From assembly GCA_036873135.1 (NCBI GenBank), contig JAPTYO010000005.1, positions 10,394,166 through 10,458,165 of the forward strand: DNA of 64,000 nucleotides. Reading direction: 5' to 3'. The stretch's first letter is position 1. Every line of letters starts with the position of its first letter. Both the position numbers and the translations under genes were made by a program. Shown here piece after piece: positions 19,551 to 32,632 of the stretch. The DNA comes from Clarkia xantiana subsp. parviflora. Lineage: Eukaryota; Streptophyta; Magnoliopsida; Myrtales; Onagraceae. Below the pieces are notes generated by a model that was given only the letters and a program-made list of their open reading frames with translations, made no database searches and was not told the origin of the DNA.

Positions 19551-21632
19551 TGCTAACACTTTGATAATTATGCAAAAATTATGTAGACAATAACATTTTG
19601 AGAAAGAGTTGCATACATTAGATATCAATTAAGATTGAATCCGACAAATAACGATTCCTCAGTCATCTAAACCACCCGACCACCAGTAAACCAATGGAAG
19701 ATGAATGTGAAAGAGTTCACATTACCGTCATTTTCAATTCAATAGATCAGTCTTTTAAAACGGTTTTAACCGCAAATTACCATAATGGGAATTTTAAAAC
19801 AACCATACCCGATCTTGGCTTTCCCAAGACCGTTTTGTATTTTGGAAAATATTCAGATGAATTTACTCATGCATATATAATTCTATTAACCATGTAAATT
19901 ATCATACGCAAGTAACATTCATCAAACAAATCACACTCACGCTTACGGGTCATGCGTCTAATGTTCCGAGGAACTCATGCTTGCATATATAATTCTACTT
20001 CCATGTAATTATCAAATGCAATTACATCCTCAACATTCTAGCATACGTGTCAAACATGAAAATTCCACAACAATCATACATATTTGTCGACTGGTTTTCG
20101 GTTTTAAAATAATTTTAAACATTAGGGGCTTATTTGCAATTCATACTTATATTCAATTACGCAACATTCTAGACATGAATCCAAGGCATTTACAACTATC
20201 ACAGTATGTCTATCCTAGTGCGCATTCCATATATTTGACCAGGGCTCCGCCCACAACATGCAATGTCCAGCTAGCTTGACTATGTCAAGACAACATTTCT
20301 AATCATGCATTAATATATTGAATAATAAACAATTGCAATTCAGCCTACTAATTATACCAGTCCCAAAAACATGTATCTCCGAGATCCATCCCCATAATCG
20401 AAACAAGGCATAAAGGTTAGCAACCTATGAGCACTGTGTAGTCCATTTAGAGGTTCATAAACATTTGGATTTTAAAACTTGACCACCCTATTTTATTTAA
20501 TTGACTTGAATTCGGTTTAAAAAAAATTTTGGTTCAGTCAATTTTGGTTTGGTTTGGTCCGGTTCAGAAAATCCGGTTCGGCAAATCCGGTTCGGTTCGA
20601 TCTGGTAAATCCGATTCGCTCCGGTCCGGTTTTAATTTTTAAAATCTGGTTCGGTCCGAACCGGTCCTATAAAATAGGGTTTGGTTCTGTTCAACACACA
20701 AAACCGGTTCAGTTAGATCCACTTAATTACCCTGGTTCGACCCGACCCGATTAGGTCGAACCGATTGAGAAAACCCGGTTCGATTTAAATCCGTCCCGGT
20801 TTAATATATTGGACCGGCCAAATAATTAAAAATTTCAAAGGTTGGGCCGAAATGTTTACTTGTGGCCCAAGTAAGGTTTTAAAGTCCAAAAATATCTAAC
20901 TTAGCCACCATGTAACATTAATTATTTAAAATAATTTCCAATATTAAATATATATATAAATTTCGGACCATATAAAAACATATATATATATATATTTATT
21001 GTTAAGATTCTATCTATAAGATTAAATCAATCAACAATATATATATATGTAAAAATCGGCCCAATATAATATATATTTTCAATATCTTAAATAGGGTAAC
21101 AAATATACTGACAATATATTTTCTCAATTTTTTAAGCAATAAAATCTATCAATAATATCTTTAACCCTATTAAATATTTAGATATATTGATAGTGACATA
21201 TATTTCTATATATTTATGTGAATCTATCATTATGTTCCCAATTATAGATATATATTGTTACCTTAATTAAAAATTAAAATATGGTAAGCAATATTATTTT
21301 AATATAGTGGCCGAAAATTCTGTCCCTTGGTGCTTAAAAGTTTAAAATTTTACCTTGTAATTTACCTAGGGTTTCGGCCAAAACACTAAAATTGGGAACA
21401 AGTGGTCAAATTTTAAGATCAAATTTTAATAAGATCTACAATCCAATGTTTGATTTTGATAAATATTACACTTTTCTTGAAGATCATGAACATCAATTTT
21501 ACCAAGAACATCATGAAAATTTCGGTTTCACCAACAACCCTAAAAATCGAAAATTTCGAAATTTTAATTTAAAATCGGTTTTCAATTTAAATTTTCAAGA
21601 ACACCAATTTATCAAAATCATGAACTCCTAAT
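19551..21632 (-). other. Copia-1 5' leader, AT-rich, with GGTTCGGTCC-type repeats
   Basis: An unusually long leader of about 2.1 kb. It includes a tract of short imperfect repeats around GGTTCGGTCCGG (20530-20820), then very AT-rich DNA with TATATA runs (20940-21260). No ORF is supported. The same order recurs in Copia-2 (31720-32632 and 43436-44514). Confidence 0.65.
20530..20820. repeat. Short imperfect GGTTCGGTCCGG repeats
   Basis: Irregular repeats of GGTTCGG, GGTCCGG and AACCGG in direct and inverted order, recurring in Copia-2 at about 43450-43710. Confidence 0.75.
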
Positions 21633-21649
21633 ACATGCTCTGATACCAC
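21633..21649 (-). other. Copia-1 primer binding site (initiator Met tRNA)
   Basis: The minus strand reads GTGGTATCAGAGCATGT just inside the 5' LTR. TGGTATCAGAGC is the classic complement of plant initiator-Met tRNA used by Copia elements. Confidence 0.92.
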
Positions 21650-22249
21650 TGTTAGATTACGGGGAGTAATCACTACAGATACTTAAACAAGGTACATGCT
21701 AGTAATTGGAATTACGCAACGAAAGTTTCGAACATACATTTAAGGTGATCCGTAGACCCAAGATCTTCTCAGGAGGGAGTTCACGATCCTCCGGTCGGGA
21801 CCCGTAGAGGTTCTGTTAGAGAAGCCCTACGTGGTGCAAGCTCCCAGCAAAGCCTCTGATCGGTTCTTGGCACGGGGACAGATCTCTGGAGAGTTTACTC
21901 CAAGGCAATTTGGCACACCCTTGATGAGGGATATGGTTCGGCCGAACTCGGGTTTATGGGGGGAGGGTTTTTCTCTTAAAACACTCTAATGAGGGAATTG
22001 TGATTAACCCTAAAAAATCCCCTAACACCTCTTATTTATAAGAGGAGTAAAGTGGACAAAAGTCCACTTTACCCTCCTTACATATTTCGGCCGACCTATG
22101 TATTTGGGGAGGCCCAATTTTTGGCCTCCCATGTCAATTGGGATTTGGGTCTAGCTCAATTACCCTAATGTGACATTTACCCAAGTTCATTAGGTAAACT
22201 ATACATATTATGGGCTACCAATTACGGCGCCCATTACCATTTGCTTACA
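21650..22249 (-). repeat. 5' LTR of Copia-1
   Basis: 600 bp, TGTTAGATTACGGGGAG...TTTGCTTACA on the + strand, closely matching 13700-14303. A TATAAATAAGAGG box is readable on the minus strand near 22035. Confidence 0.92.
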
Positions 22250-24672
22250 CATGGTTGTGAAATCAACAAAGAGATACAACCATGCAGACGACCGACACGC
22301 AACATTCCAAATGATGCGTGAATTCTAAGTTTGACTGAACCCAGCAATGTGCGTCTTTGGTGTACAATCAGGAAAGATATTAGGATTCATGGTTAGCCAA
22401 AGAGGCATAGAGGCGAACCCAGAAAAAGTTAAGGCAATCGAAGAGATGGGATCCCCTACAAAACATAAAGAGGTGCAGCAGCTAAATGGCCGTTTGGCAG
22501 CATTAAACAAATTCCTGGCAAAAATTGGAGACAAAGCACTCCCTTTCTTTGAAATACTGTGCCCAAACAAAAAGTTCGAATGAACGCCGGTATGTGAAGA
22601 AGCTTTCCAGCAGTTAAAGCAACACTTGCGAACACTGTCGGCATTGGAAAACCCAATACAAGGAGAACTCCTTTTCCTCTACATATTAGCAACACCGCAG
22701 TCAGCTCAGTACTTGTTAGGCAAAAGGGAAATACTCATCTACCGATGTATTACGTCAGCAAAACCCTGGTAAAATACAAGGTGAATTACATGCCAATAGA
22801 GAAATACTTGTATGCCATCATCGTCACGGAAAGAAACCTGAGACCATACTTTCATGCGCACGAATAATAGTACTCACAGATCAACCACTGAAACATATAT
22901 TGGCAAAACCGAATATGTCAGGTAAACTGACAAAGTGGGCAATCGAGCTAAGCGAGTTCCGCATCCACTTCACACCGCGAACTGCAATCAAGGGACAAGC
23001 CTTAGAGAATTTGATTGCGGAATTCACAGGGATCACCCCTGATGAAACAACACAAGAAAACGTCCCACAAGTAGCACAGCCCGTTGAGTTATGGGAGATG
23101 TACATAGACGGATCATCATACGTAGGAGGCTCGGGAGCAGGACTCCTTCTAATACCACTAGTTGGTCGGAACCTCTGAAGTACTCTCTAACTTTGGTATT
23201 CATAGCAACAAACAACGAGGTAGAATACGAAGCCTTGATAACAGGCCTAAGAATTGCCAAAGGTGTGGGTGTCAAACACCTAAGGGTAAAGTGCGACTCA
23301 CAGCTGGTCGTCAACCAAGTAAAGGGCGAATACATGGCAAAGTCTGAAGACATGCAAAAGTACCTAAAGCATGCTAACGAACTTGCTGAAACTTTTGACA
23401 CCTTCGACATAACGTCAGTCCCGAATGAAAACCGAGAGGCAGACGCTCCAAGCAAGTTCGTACAAGGCAACGAACAAGGCAAAGAGACACACTTTGTCGA
23501 ACATAGAATTCTATCGGTCATCGACAAATTGGAGGTGTTAACCATTGACACCACACAGACTTGGATGACACCAATCCACGCATTCCTGACGACAGGCACG
23601 CTCCTAGACGACAGAACACATGCGAACAAAATACAAAGGGTCGCCGTTAACTATGCGATCATCGAAGGCCAACTTTATAAGAAAGGTTTTTTTAACCCCA
23701 TACTTAAAATGTATCGCACAGCCGGAAACGCAAAAGGTGTTAAAAGAGCTACATAAAGGACATGCAGCCTGCCATGAAGGAGCAAGGTCTTTGATTCGCA
23801 AGGCTTTACATCTGGGATACTATTGGCCTTCCATGAAAGCCGAAGCAACAAACATGGTAACAGAGTGCGACGCCTGCCAACAATACTCAAGAAGCATCAC
23901 CAGCCGCGGAGCTATGCCTAATAACAAGTGCGTGGCCCTTTGTGCAACGGGGTATCGACTTGGTAGGTCCTCTCTCAAAGTCTAAAGGGAAAACCAAATA
24001 TATCCTGGTTGCTATCTACTATTTCTCCAAATGGATAGAATCCAAGGCATTGGCAAGAACAACGGACGCTCAAATCATCGATTTTATCCGAAATCATATT
24101 GTTGCTCGATATGGCGTCCCAAAAGTACTCATAAGCGACAATGGTCCGCAATTCAAAAATGGTAGGCTAAAAACCTACTGCGAAACCTTGAACATAGAGC
24201 AACGCATCGCGTCAGTGCACCACCCACAAACCAATGGACAGGTGGAGTCAGCAAATAAGATCGTCTTGGATGGTCTAAAGAAAAGAATACACGCACTAAA
24301 AGGAGGATGGGCAGAAGAACTCAGCAGCGTCCTATGGGCGGTACGTACAACGCCTAAGCGAACAACAGGAGAGACACCATTCTAACTGGTGTATGGAACA
24401 GAAGAAGTCGCACTGGTAGAGATAGCCGACTCATCATACCGGACAACCCATTACGACATCCAGGCAAACGAAGAAGAAAGACTTCTAGATCTGGACTTAG
24501 CCGATGAAAAGCGTTGGAGATCAGAGGAGATTCAAGCAAGGATGCGCTTAATCACCTCGAGATATTGCAACCAAAAGGTCAAAGGAAGACAATTCCATGT
24601 AGGCGAAATGGTGTGGAGAAAGAAGGAATTCACACAACTTGATACGATCAACAAGTTATCGCCTAAATGGGA
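22250..24672 (+). pseudogene. E1 pol, part C: RT end, RNase H domains, integrase (3' truncated)
   Basis: This continues E1 after Copia-1. RT thumb: [20 protein letters not shown]. Degenerate first RNase H over about 22640-22900. Archaeal-type RNase [46 protein letters not shown]. Integrase: [39 protein letters not shown] and NGQVESANK, so the D-D-E residues persist. Frameshifts (near 22590, 23180, 23700, 23930) and a stop near 24385 break it. It ends at NKLSPKWEL (24672), a motif E2 continues as [10 protein letters not shown]. The last part of pol, the 3' UTR and the 3' LTR are gone. Confidence 0.9.
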
Positions 24673-25667
24673 GTTAATATAAATTTGAATTGTGAATTTT
24701 AATGAGTTATTATTCATGTCACGTATTCATGTTATTCGCAAGTAGGATGAAGCTATTAAGATATTAAGATATGATAGGGTAATTATCCTCTCAATTTCTT
24801 GTGACGTGTATAATTTCTAACTTAAAAATTGTAATTTTTCTTGATTTGGTTTTTAAAGCAATGTTTGCCCCCGATTTTTTTTTATTTTTTTTACATAAAT
24901 CATTTGCATATAGTACAATTCTTGTCCCTGAAGAAAATTAGTGACTTTGTCCCTGATTAAGGGTGATTATTATTGTAGCAAAAGGAAAGGACATGGGCGA
25001 AAATGACGATAGTATTAGATAATAAATACATAGATGCGTCTAACGTTTCAGTATCCTCCCTAGCTAGCTAAGTCACCACCACTTGTCATAAATAAAAAAC
25101 AAAAAGTCAGCACCACCGTTTACAAAAAAAAAAAAAAAGACCACCATCGGATAAAAATGCGACACATTATTATAATTATTATTGGGGTACCATATGCATC
25201 AGCTTTTGTTGACTTTAAGATGGTAAGGTGACGTGGATTAATTATTAGTATTACAAGTTAGTCACATCCATCGTATTCTTAGGACCATAACATATGATCA
25301 CGCGCGCGGCAGATATGAAAGCGAGCTGTCGTAGAAATTGACCAAAGTTGTTCTGACTGACTGACATCATCCACTATACTCTTTGCTTCCAAATTCCTCA
25401 TCACTTTCTTCAACTCATCAAACTCTTTACTTTTCCGGAAGTGTGAATCTATTTACCTCCAGTTAAAACTAATTCGAATGGAATACATTATTAAGGAAAC
25501 AATAGAAATTATTGTATTTTTTTTAGTATCGTATTTTTTTATTCCCAAATATAATGTGATTTGAATATCATAATTTGTATTTTTGAATGAATAAAAAAAT
25601 TCATGTTCTGGTGCATCACTGTAAAAATCGTGATGATATTCGACTATAAGGGAATCCATATCGTTAT
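24673..25667. other. Spacer between truncated E1 and the CACTA element
   Basis: About 1 kb with no recognisable ORF. It has poly-T (24885-24900) and poly-A (25122-25138) runs and a CT-rich stretch at 25370-25440 that resembles a plant 5' leader. Nothing identifies a gene. It may be the original host DNA. Confidence 0.45.
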
Positions 25668-25735
25668 CACTACAAGAACACTTATGATTACCTACCGCAG
25701 GTTTACTGGCCGATCCATCGGCCAGGAATGTACTA
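25668..25735 (+). repeat. CACTA left terminal repeat
   Basis: Starts CACTACAAGAACACTT and contains a short hairpin TGGCCGATCCATCGGCCA. The aligned right end has CTGACCCGTCAG at this place, another palindrome of different sequence. Confidence 0.7.
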
Positions 25736-25930
25736 TTATGTTATGACCGATTTATGTACGATTTGATAGGAAAAAAAACATATTCATACCTATTAATGAT
25801 CTATTTTCTTAACAGAATATGCCGGTTAAGAAGAAGTGAGTATTAGTTGATAATGACCGACCGAAAACAGACGTATTGAGACCGGTCATAGAATCTCATT
25901 CATTGTTATGGCTGATTTAGTACGCTCAAC

Positions 25931-26059
25931 TAAGGGTGGCAACGGGGCGGGGAAATTAGGGTATCGTCAGACCGGGACCCACCCAACGGGTCAACATGGC
26001 CGACCTGTACTGGTCTCATACATCTCGCAGGGTAGGGCGGGTCACCCCGCGGGTCCCTT
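25931..26059. mobile_element. Left half of a split hAT-type miniature element
   Basis: Begins TAAGGGTGGCAACGGGGCGG, the typical end of a plant hAT family. It is preceded by CGCTCAAC (25923-25930). The right half (45283-45404) is followed by the same 8 bases (45405-45412). Copia-2 separates the halves. Confidence 0.7.
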
Positions 26060-26638
26060 TTGGATTATGGGGTTGATTACTACGAAAACATTTATAATGT
26101 ACATGCTTGTAATCAGAATTACGCAGCGGAAGATGTGCACATACCTTAAACCTTATCCGCAGTCCCAAGGATCTTGCTGAGGGAGTTCACGATCCACCAG
26201 ACGAAACCCGTAGAGGTTCTTGTTAAAGAAACCCTGCGTGGTATTAGCTCCACAGCAAAGCCTCTGATCGATTCTTAGCAGGGACGGATCTCCGGAGTTT
26301 TTTGCTCTAAGCAAATTGGCACACCCTTGGTGGTGGACTAGGGTTCGGCCGAACTGTGTGTAAAGGGGGTAGGGTTTTTTTTTCTTTCTCAAATCACCAC
26401 TTAGGAAGAATTGTAAATTACCCCAAATAAAACCCTAACACCTCTTATTTAGGAGTAGCAAAGTGGACAAAAGTCCACTTTGCCCCACACACATATTCGG
26501 CCGGCCACTTATGTTAGGGAGGCCCAATTTTAGGCCTCTCATGTCAATTGGGATTTGGGTCAAGCCCAATTTCCCTAATGTGACATTAACCCAATTAATG
26601 GGCTACCAGTTACGGCGCCCAGTCACCATATGCTAACA
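26060..26638 (-). repeat. 3' LTR of Copia-2
   Basis: About 579 bp ending CATATGCTAACA, followed by a polypurine tract on the minus strand (GGCGAGTGGGAGT). It is a sister family of the Copia-1 LTR, sharing the AAAGTGGACAAAAGTCCACTTT palindrome region (26460-26481). Confidence 0.82.
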
Positions 26639-27762
26639 ACTCCCACTCGCCAGAATGGGAGGGTGCCTGTTAATGTATTGTTGTCCAAATCGCATCAACA
26701 TTCCACTCTTCAGATCCAGCCCCTGCTTCCGAATAGTTCATACGAAGTTTGCCGTGCGACCGTCGGATACGACGGGTATCGGGCTACTCATCTGTTAGGA
26801 GTGTTGTAGCGCCCGCGGAACGTTGATTCCCTATCTCAAATCAACCTATTTAAAACATCAATTTGTATCGCGCTGTATTCTAGGTCAACTGTTAATTCTA
26901 CAATTGCCCAGTTTCCAAATAGGAATACTTCTCCAGAGCATCCGTACATGTATTCACAACCTTCAACTAATATCCGGTTGGTGGCCACCTAGTGAATACG
27001 AGAGTCGGTGAATTACAGGTGAACTTGACCGTGTCCAACGCTCATACCCTTAGTCAAGCCCAACCGGTTTCCAGGACGTGGTCACTTAGCGTTTTTCTTC
27101 AACACTATTCTCGTACGCCGGGAGGCGAACATTGAGCCTGACCTTAGATATGAGTTCTGAGTCCATGAGGATACTTTGGGCGCTTCTTCATAAGCCTCCC
27201 GGGATCAATCACACGCTCAAGGTGAAGAAGTTTGCGCCCGTCCGAATCGCGAAGATTCTATCTAGCACAATCGAGCATGACCCCGTGGTCGAGCGTGAAA
27301 CGCGTAGTATGAAGCACGCGTCGATAGCATACCCGAAAAATGTCAGGTGTGGGATATGTCAATGATGTTATCGCAGACTTTAATCTGGCCCAGAATGTGG
27401 TTAAATGACGAACAAAGTTCATCACCAGCGAAGTGCAAAACGAAGATCATGCCGTGTTACTCCGAAACCAAATGATCGTTTTGCATAACCAAGTTTCCCA
27501 ACTGGTTCTTGGCCAGTCTTGCTTCGGCAGAGGTCCCCCTCGCCTACAAGATGACCGTGCCTGTGTGACTAGGCAAGGCCCACATTCGACATAATTTTAA
27601 GCAGAGGATTGCGTCCTCCTACGATTCAGTTTATAGACCGTACCATCTGATGTAGTTAATCATTATGACGTCGATGAATCATAAACTCAAATTGTAATTA
27701 TCTCATTAATAAAAAATGTAACTTTCAATTTATCAAAATATTATCACAGACACAAGCCCACT
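26639..27762 (-). other. Copia-2 3' noncoding region
   Basis: 1.12 kb without an intact ORF, collinear with 14304-15380 of Copia-1. Confidence 0.65.
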
Positions 27763-29380
27763 TCTAAACCCTACGCAATCAAAGCAGTTTAATGTGCTTT
27801 TCAAATATCTCTCTGCGTAATGGTTTTGTTAATGGGTCTGCCACCATTTCATCAGTGGGGAGTATTCTAATGTGATTATATTACCTTCCATCATAGATTT
27901 AACATAATTATATTTCACATCAATGAGTTTAGTCCTACTATGTCACTTTGGATTCTTTACTGCCGCAATGGCTGCCTGACTATCGGAGTACACCTTCACA
28001 GGTTTGCTCCCGACATCACCATCAAGCAGCACAGTAAGAGGCCTTTCCAGCCAGACCGCTTCCTGTGCATTTTTAGAGAGGGCAACGAATTCTGATTCCA
28101 TCATAGACAGCACGACACATGATTGCTTCTTGCTCGTCCATGAAATGGCGGCATCAGCATGGAGAAACACTCCTCCTGTGGTGGACTTACGATCATCCGG
28201 ATCGCCACCATGGTCGGTGTCACTGAATCCGGTCAATTCAAACCTCCTGCCCTCATAGCACAGTACGTAGTCAGCAGTACTTTCAGATATCGTATGATTC
28301 GATTTACAGCTTTTAAATGTTGATAGCCAGGGTCTGATTGGAATCTTGCTACTAGGCCCACAGCGTAACAGATGTCTGGACGAGTGCAAAGCATGACGTA
28401 CATGAAACTTCCCACCATGCTTAAATACTCGGCATTCCTCATATATTCACGCTCTTGTTGGTTCTTCGGGCCGTCACGCTTTGACAACGCGCACCCGAAT
28501 ACTACCGGCGTCTCCACGGGTTTGACATCTTGTAATTTAAACCTTTTCAACCGTTTGTCGATATAGGCTTCCTGAGATAGACACAATCTCCAGGCGGCAC
28601 GATCTCTATCAATTTTAATGCCCAAGATGTACGTAGCTTCTCCCATGTCCTTCATCTCAAACACAGATGCCAACCAGGACTTTGACTCGTGCATGAAACT
28701 CACATCGTTCGCAGCAATGAGTATGTCATCCACGTATAAAGTAAAGATGACGTACTTAGACCAGGAGGTCTTTGTATACACGCATGGATCCTCGTGGAGA
28801 TTCACGAATCTGTTTCCAACAATTTCCTCGTGGAACCTGTGGTACCATTGCCGAGACGATTGTTTAAGACCGTAAATCGACCTTTGGAGTTTAAAAACTT
28901 TACGTTCGTTACCAGGAGTAATGAAACCCTCCGGTTGCTCCATATAGATCTCTTCCTCCAGCTTTTCGTGGAGGAATGCAGTCTTAACATCCATTTGATG
29001 CAGCTCTAGATCGAGGCATGCGACCAGGGCTAGGATTGCCCTAACTGTGATGTACTGCACAGTCGGTGAGTATGTTTCATCAAAGTCCACTCCGTGAAGC
29101 TGGGTGTATCATTTTCGCAACTAGTCGAGCTTTGTATCGCTCGACATTTCCATCAGCAGTGAGTTTCAGTTTCAGAACCCAGTTCGCCCCTATGGCCCTG
29201 AGGTTAGCAGGTAAATCAACTAAAGAACATATCGAATTGGTTTTCATTGATGCGATCTTTTCCTTCATTGCTTTCCTCCATTCCTTCGCTTGAGGTCCAT
29301 TCAACGCTTGTTGAACCGTTACCGGTTCATCAACAAAAGTTAAGGTGAATATCTCACCCCTCTCGATGGGAAACTTCATG
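27763..29380 (-). pseudogene. Copia-2 RT and RNase H
   Basis: RT begins at 29379 with EALNGPQAKEW-like sequence, IGANWVLKLKLTADG and ERYKARLVAK. A frameshift near 29095 leads to the long frame 28233-29090: [75 protein letters not shown] second frameshift near 28270 leads to RNase H (27763-28280): SDTDHGGDPDDRKST, ESEFVALSKNAQEAVW, VYSDSQAAIAAVKNPK. This is the best-kept Copia RT here, but the frameshifts make it inactive. Confidence 0.88.
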
Positions 29381-32300
29381 GGAGAAGTTCGATGCCTTTG
29401 ACTGCGTTTAGGCCCGTTAATTCCATCTTGAGTCTGAACGTTGCTCCCACTCGGAATAATTCTTTCTATCGGAGCATCACTCCCACTGGGAACAAGGGGA
29501 GTGCTAGAACCTTGACCTACAACTTTTCTTGGACGACCTCGGAACCAAGTTGGTTAACCCACTCCCACTGGGAACAATGGGTAGTTGTGGTATTATTGGT
29601 TTTTATCCAGCGGTTCGGCAACATGATTATCATGTTCAACTTGATTCGCACCTGCAGCAACAGTGATTTGTGTGGTAGGATTGGCTCCTCCCACTGGATT
29701 TACTATGAAAATGTCTCCATCTTCATTTACCATTGGATTTAATATGAAAATGTCCCCATCTTGATTTACCATTTTATTCACTTGTGTTTCTGCCTCAAAT
29801 CTCCCACTCGAAGTAAGTGGGACCTGACTATCATCGTTATCCCGCTCCAATTCGATCAAGACTTCATCTGCTTTGATTTCACCAAGCGTTGGAAATTCGT
29901 CCTCAAGTCATGTAACGTCTCTTGTTCGACCACGACACCATTATCATAAGCTAAATTAAACATGTATCCTCTAAGAGTAGTTACCATACTCTCGTTTCAA
30001 ATTCTTGTTTAATGCGCAAGTTAATGCCGCATGATGATAAGATTTAACTCGTTATAATTCCTTTTAGCTTTTATGGCGTCGTGTTTTAACCGATATAGTC
30101 GTTGATGTAGTGCTTTATCAGTATGGATGTGTTGCCAAACTTCTCGTTCAAGGCATTTAGTGGGATAGTCGTTTTACTGACACCATCCTTTTCATTGGCT
30201 AATTCATCTCAAAGGCTTATCGATCTTTGAACTGTGCATTGAGCTTTCGCTTTATGCGTCAGTTTATGCTTTACGAATTCGTGGTAGCTTGTGAAGCATA
30301 CCTCTCATCATCGTGCAAGTATTGAATGAATTATTCCCAAATGGAGGCAAATAAAAATTCATCATTCATTCATTAAAACACTTCATCATTAAATTCGTAC
30401 TTTGAAAACGACGTGTTCCGTCTTTCGAGGTACCAGCGCATGTGGCGCCTATACCAAGTTTAACCCATGGTATAAATCGTTTCGTTTCCAAAATTCTATT
30501 TAACTTAATCCAATCGGTGTCAAACATGTTCATCATTACGGAATTTATCATATAACAGAGTACTAACAAATGAGAAATACTAAATCTTTCGATCTAGCCA
30601 CGCAATTGATGGTTTATTCAGTTCAGTTGTCCTAACTGAGATGACGGAGTAGGTGTGTCGTTTCGTTTCATTCAGCCTCTTTTACCTGGCCGAAAAATTT
30701 CGTTCCTAACCTGTGGGGTATGAATTTTTGTATCGGATTGTTCCCTTTTTACTGGGCCGTTAAATTGATAAGAAAATTGTGCTACGAATCGAGCTACAAT
30801 TACTTTATTCAATAACTCCGAATCTCAAAATAACCAAAATTTTACTGATTTAAACGAACAATGAACGATAAATGACAATGGTATGGTTCTTGATCTTAAT
30901 GTCGTGTATTTGATCCATGTTTGTCGCACACAGATAGTTGAGAACTTTGAGTCATGCTGAACATCACACCTGAGTAAATTCAAGAGTTAATCTCATCAAA
31001 TTATTTGTGTCCGTATAAAACATTTTTCAGCTTCATACTCATGACATACGAGGCATACTTGGAATGCTCTTTATCAACGGGGTTTAACCCACCGTATTAT
31101 CGTATAGGACCTATTCGGTCCAGTTCTCTCCATGATATCATGCTTGGATTCTTTCGACCCACTATGGTGAGCAGAGAAGGTTGTCCCTTCACTGTTGTGG
31201 TTACTGTACTTGATTAGACTCATGGTAAGCGAATCCTGTCAACGTCAGATAACCATATACATCTTTTCCATGTTGAACTTTCATCGTGAAGGTCTCGAGC
31301 GGTTTTTACACCAGCATCCATGGAAAGAGAGAAGACCATCACATTCAACCACAACATTTCTAGCTTTAGCAGCTCTCACCGAGGTGGATGCAAAGGGATA
31401 CCAAGTTGTCTGGTTGCAATTAAAGTCTTCTTCAACCCCTTTATCCAGAGTTGAATGTATCACCACATACGTGTTCAGATCATCAAAGAACCTACTCCAT
31501 TGTTGGGGAAAAAAATTATCACATTCATTTTTCATTGTCAAAATCATACGGACTACCATATTCATCCGCAGTTGTCCTCTCCACTTTTCGAAATCGCAGC
31601 AGAGAGTTCAACACATACTCTTTTTATTTATCATAATACATATCATCAAGATTGCTAGGAATATCGAATCGCACTCATTCAACCAAATTCATACGAACAC
31701 ATTGATAATCACGCAGAATCAGGGAGACAATAACATTTTGAGAGAGAAGTGCATACATCGGATATCTATTAAGATAGAATACGACGAATAATGATTCCTC
31801 AGAAATCTAAACCAACCAACCGCCAGTAAACCAAGGGAAGGAGGTCGTGAAATAGTTCACATTACTTTCGTCTTCAATCCAATAGATCAGTCTCTTTAAA
31901 AACGGTTTTATTCTCAAATTTATCGGAACAGGAACTTTGAAATAAGCATAACCGATCTTGGCTTTCCCAAGGCCCTTTTGTATTTAAAAAATGTTCCGAT
32001 GAACTTACCCATGCATATATAATTCTACTACACTAGTAAGTCATCATAGCAAGCCAAATTCATCATTCAAACCACACATCATGCATACGCGTCATGCGTC
32101 TAATGTTCCGAGGAACTCACACTAGTATTTATATAATTCTACTTTCTAAGTAAACCATAACAGGCTGCTTCATCCTCAACATTCAAGCATACGTTTCATA
32201 CATGAAACTTCCACATCATACATGCATATTTGGCGACTGGTTATCGATTTTAAAACATTTTAAAATATTAGGAGCTGACTTTCAATTCATGCTTACAATT

Positions 32301-32632
32301 ATTCATGCGTGTTTATAGACATGAATCCTAGGCAATCACAACCATCACAACATGTCTGTCTTATTGCGCAAACCATATATTTAACAAGGGCTCCGCCCTC
32401 AACATCCATCTAGCTTGACATAATCAAGACAACAGTTCTAATAAATATATGCGATAAAAGTAAAAAATTGCAATTCGGCCCTCTAATTAATCTAGTCCTG
32501 AAATCATGCATTTCCGATATCCATCCCCATAATCGAAACAAGGCATTAAGGAGCACTGTGCAAACTAATTAAAGTTCAAAAACATTTGGATTTTAAAACT
32601 TGACATCCTATTTTACTAATTGACTTGAATTC
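29381..32632 (-). other. Copia-2 5' half without recognisable gag, protease or integrase
   Basis: 29400-29940 resembles the region in front of RT in Copia-1 (acidic, repeated FILNPMVNEDGD-like segment on the minus strand). 31720-32632 matches the Copia-1 leader just upstream of gag. Between them (30560-31700), where gag should be, is different sequence. One minus-strand frame there (31281-31565, 94 residues) includes SRFFDDLNTYVVIHSTLDKG and looks protein-like, but I do not recognise it. It could be captured host sequence. Confidence 0.5.

Larger units (their letters stand above)
13700..22249 (-). mobile_element. Copia-1: Ty1/Copia element with degenerate interior
   Basis: An 8.55-kb minus-strand element inserted in E1 RT, flanked by CATGG (13695-13699 and 22250-22254). 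Removal restores E1 as ...YVDDMVVKSTKR.... Order on its strand: 5' LTR (21650-22249), iMet-tRNA primer site, a 2-kb leader, gag (19550-18690), a stretch without recognisable protease or integrase, RT and RNase H (16900-15381), a 1.1-kb noncoding 3' region, and the 3' LTR (13700-14303). All coding parts carry stops or frameshifts. The RT and gag motifs remind me of the Bianca/Tork side of Copia, but this was not tested. Confidence 0.92.

Noticed and set aside
31195..31791. 198-residue + strand frame in Copia-2
   Set aside because: Composition is low in coding character, it runs opposite to the element, and it crosses from foreign sequence into leader sequence shared with Copia-1.
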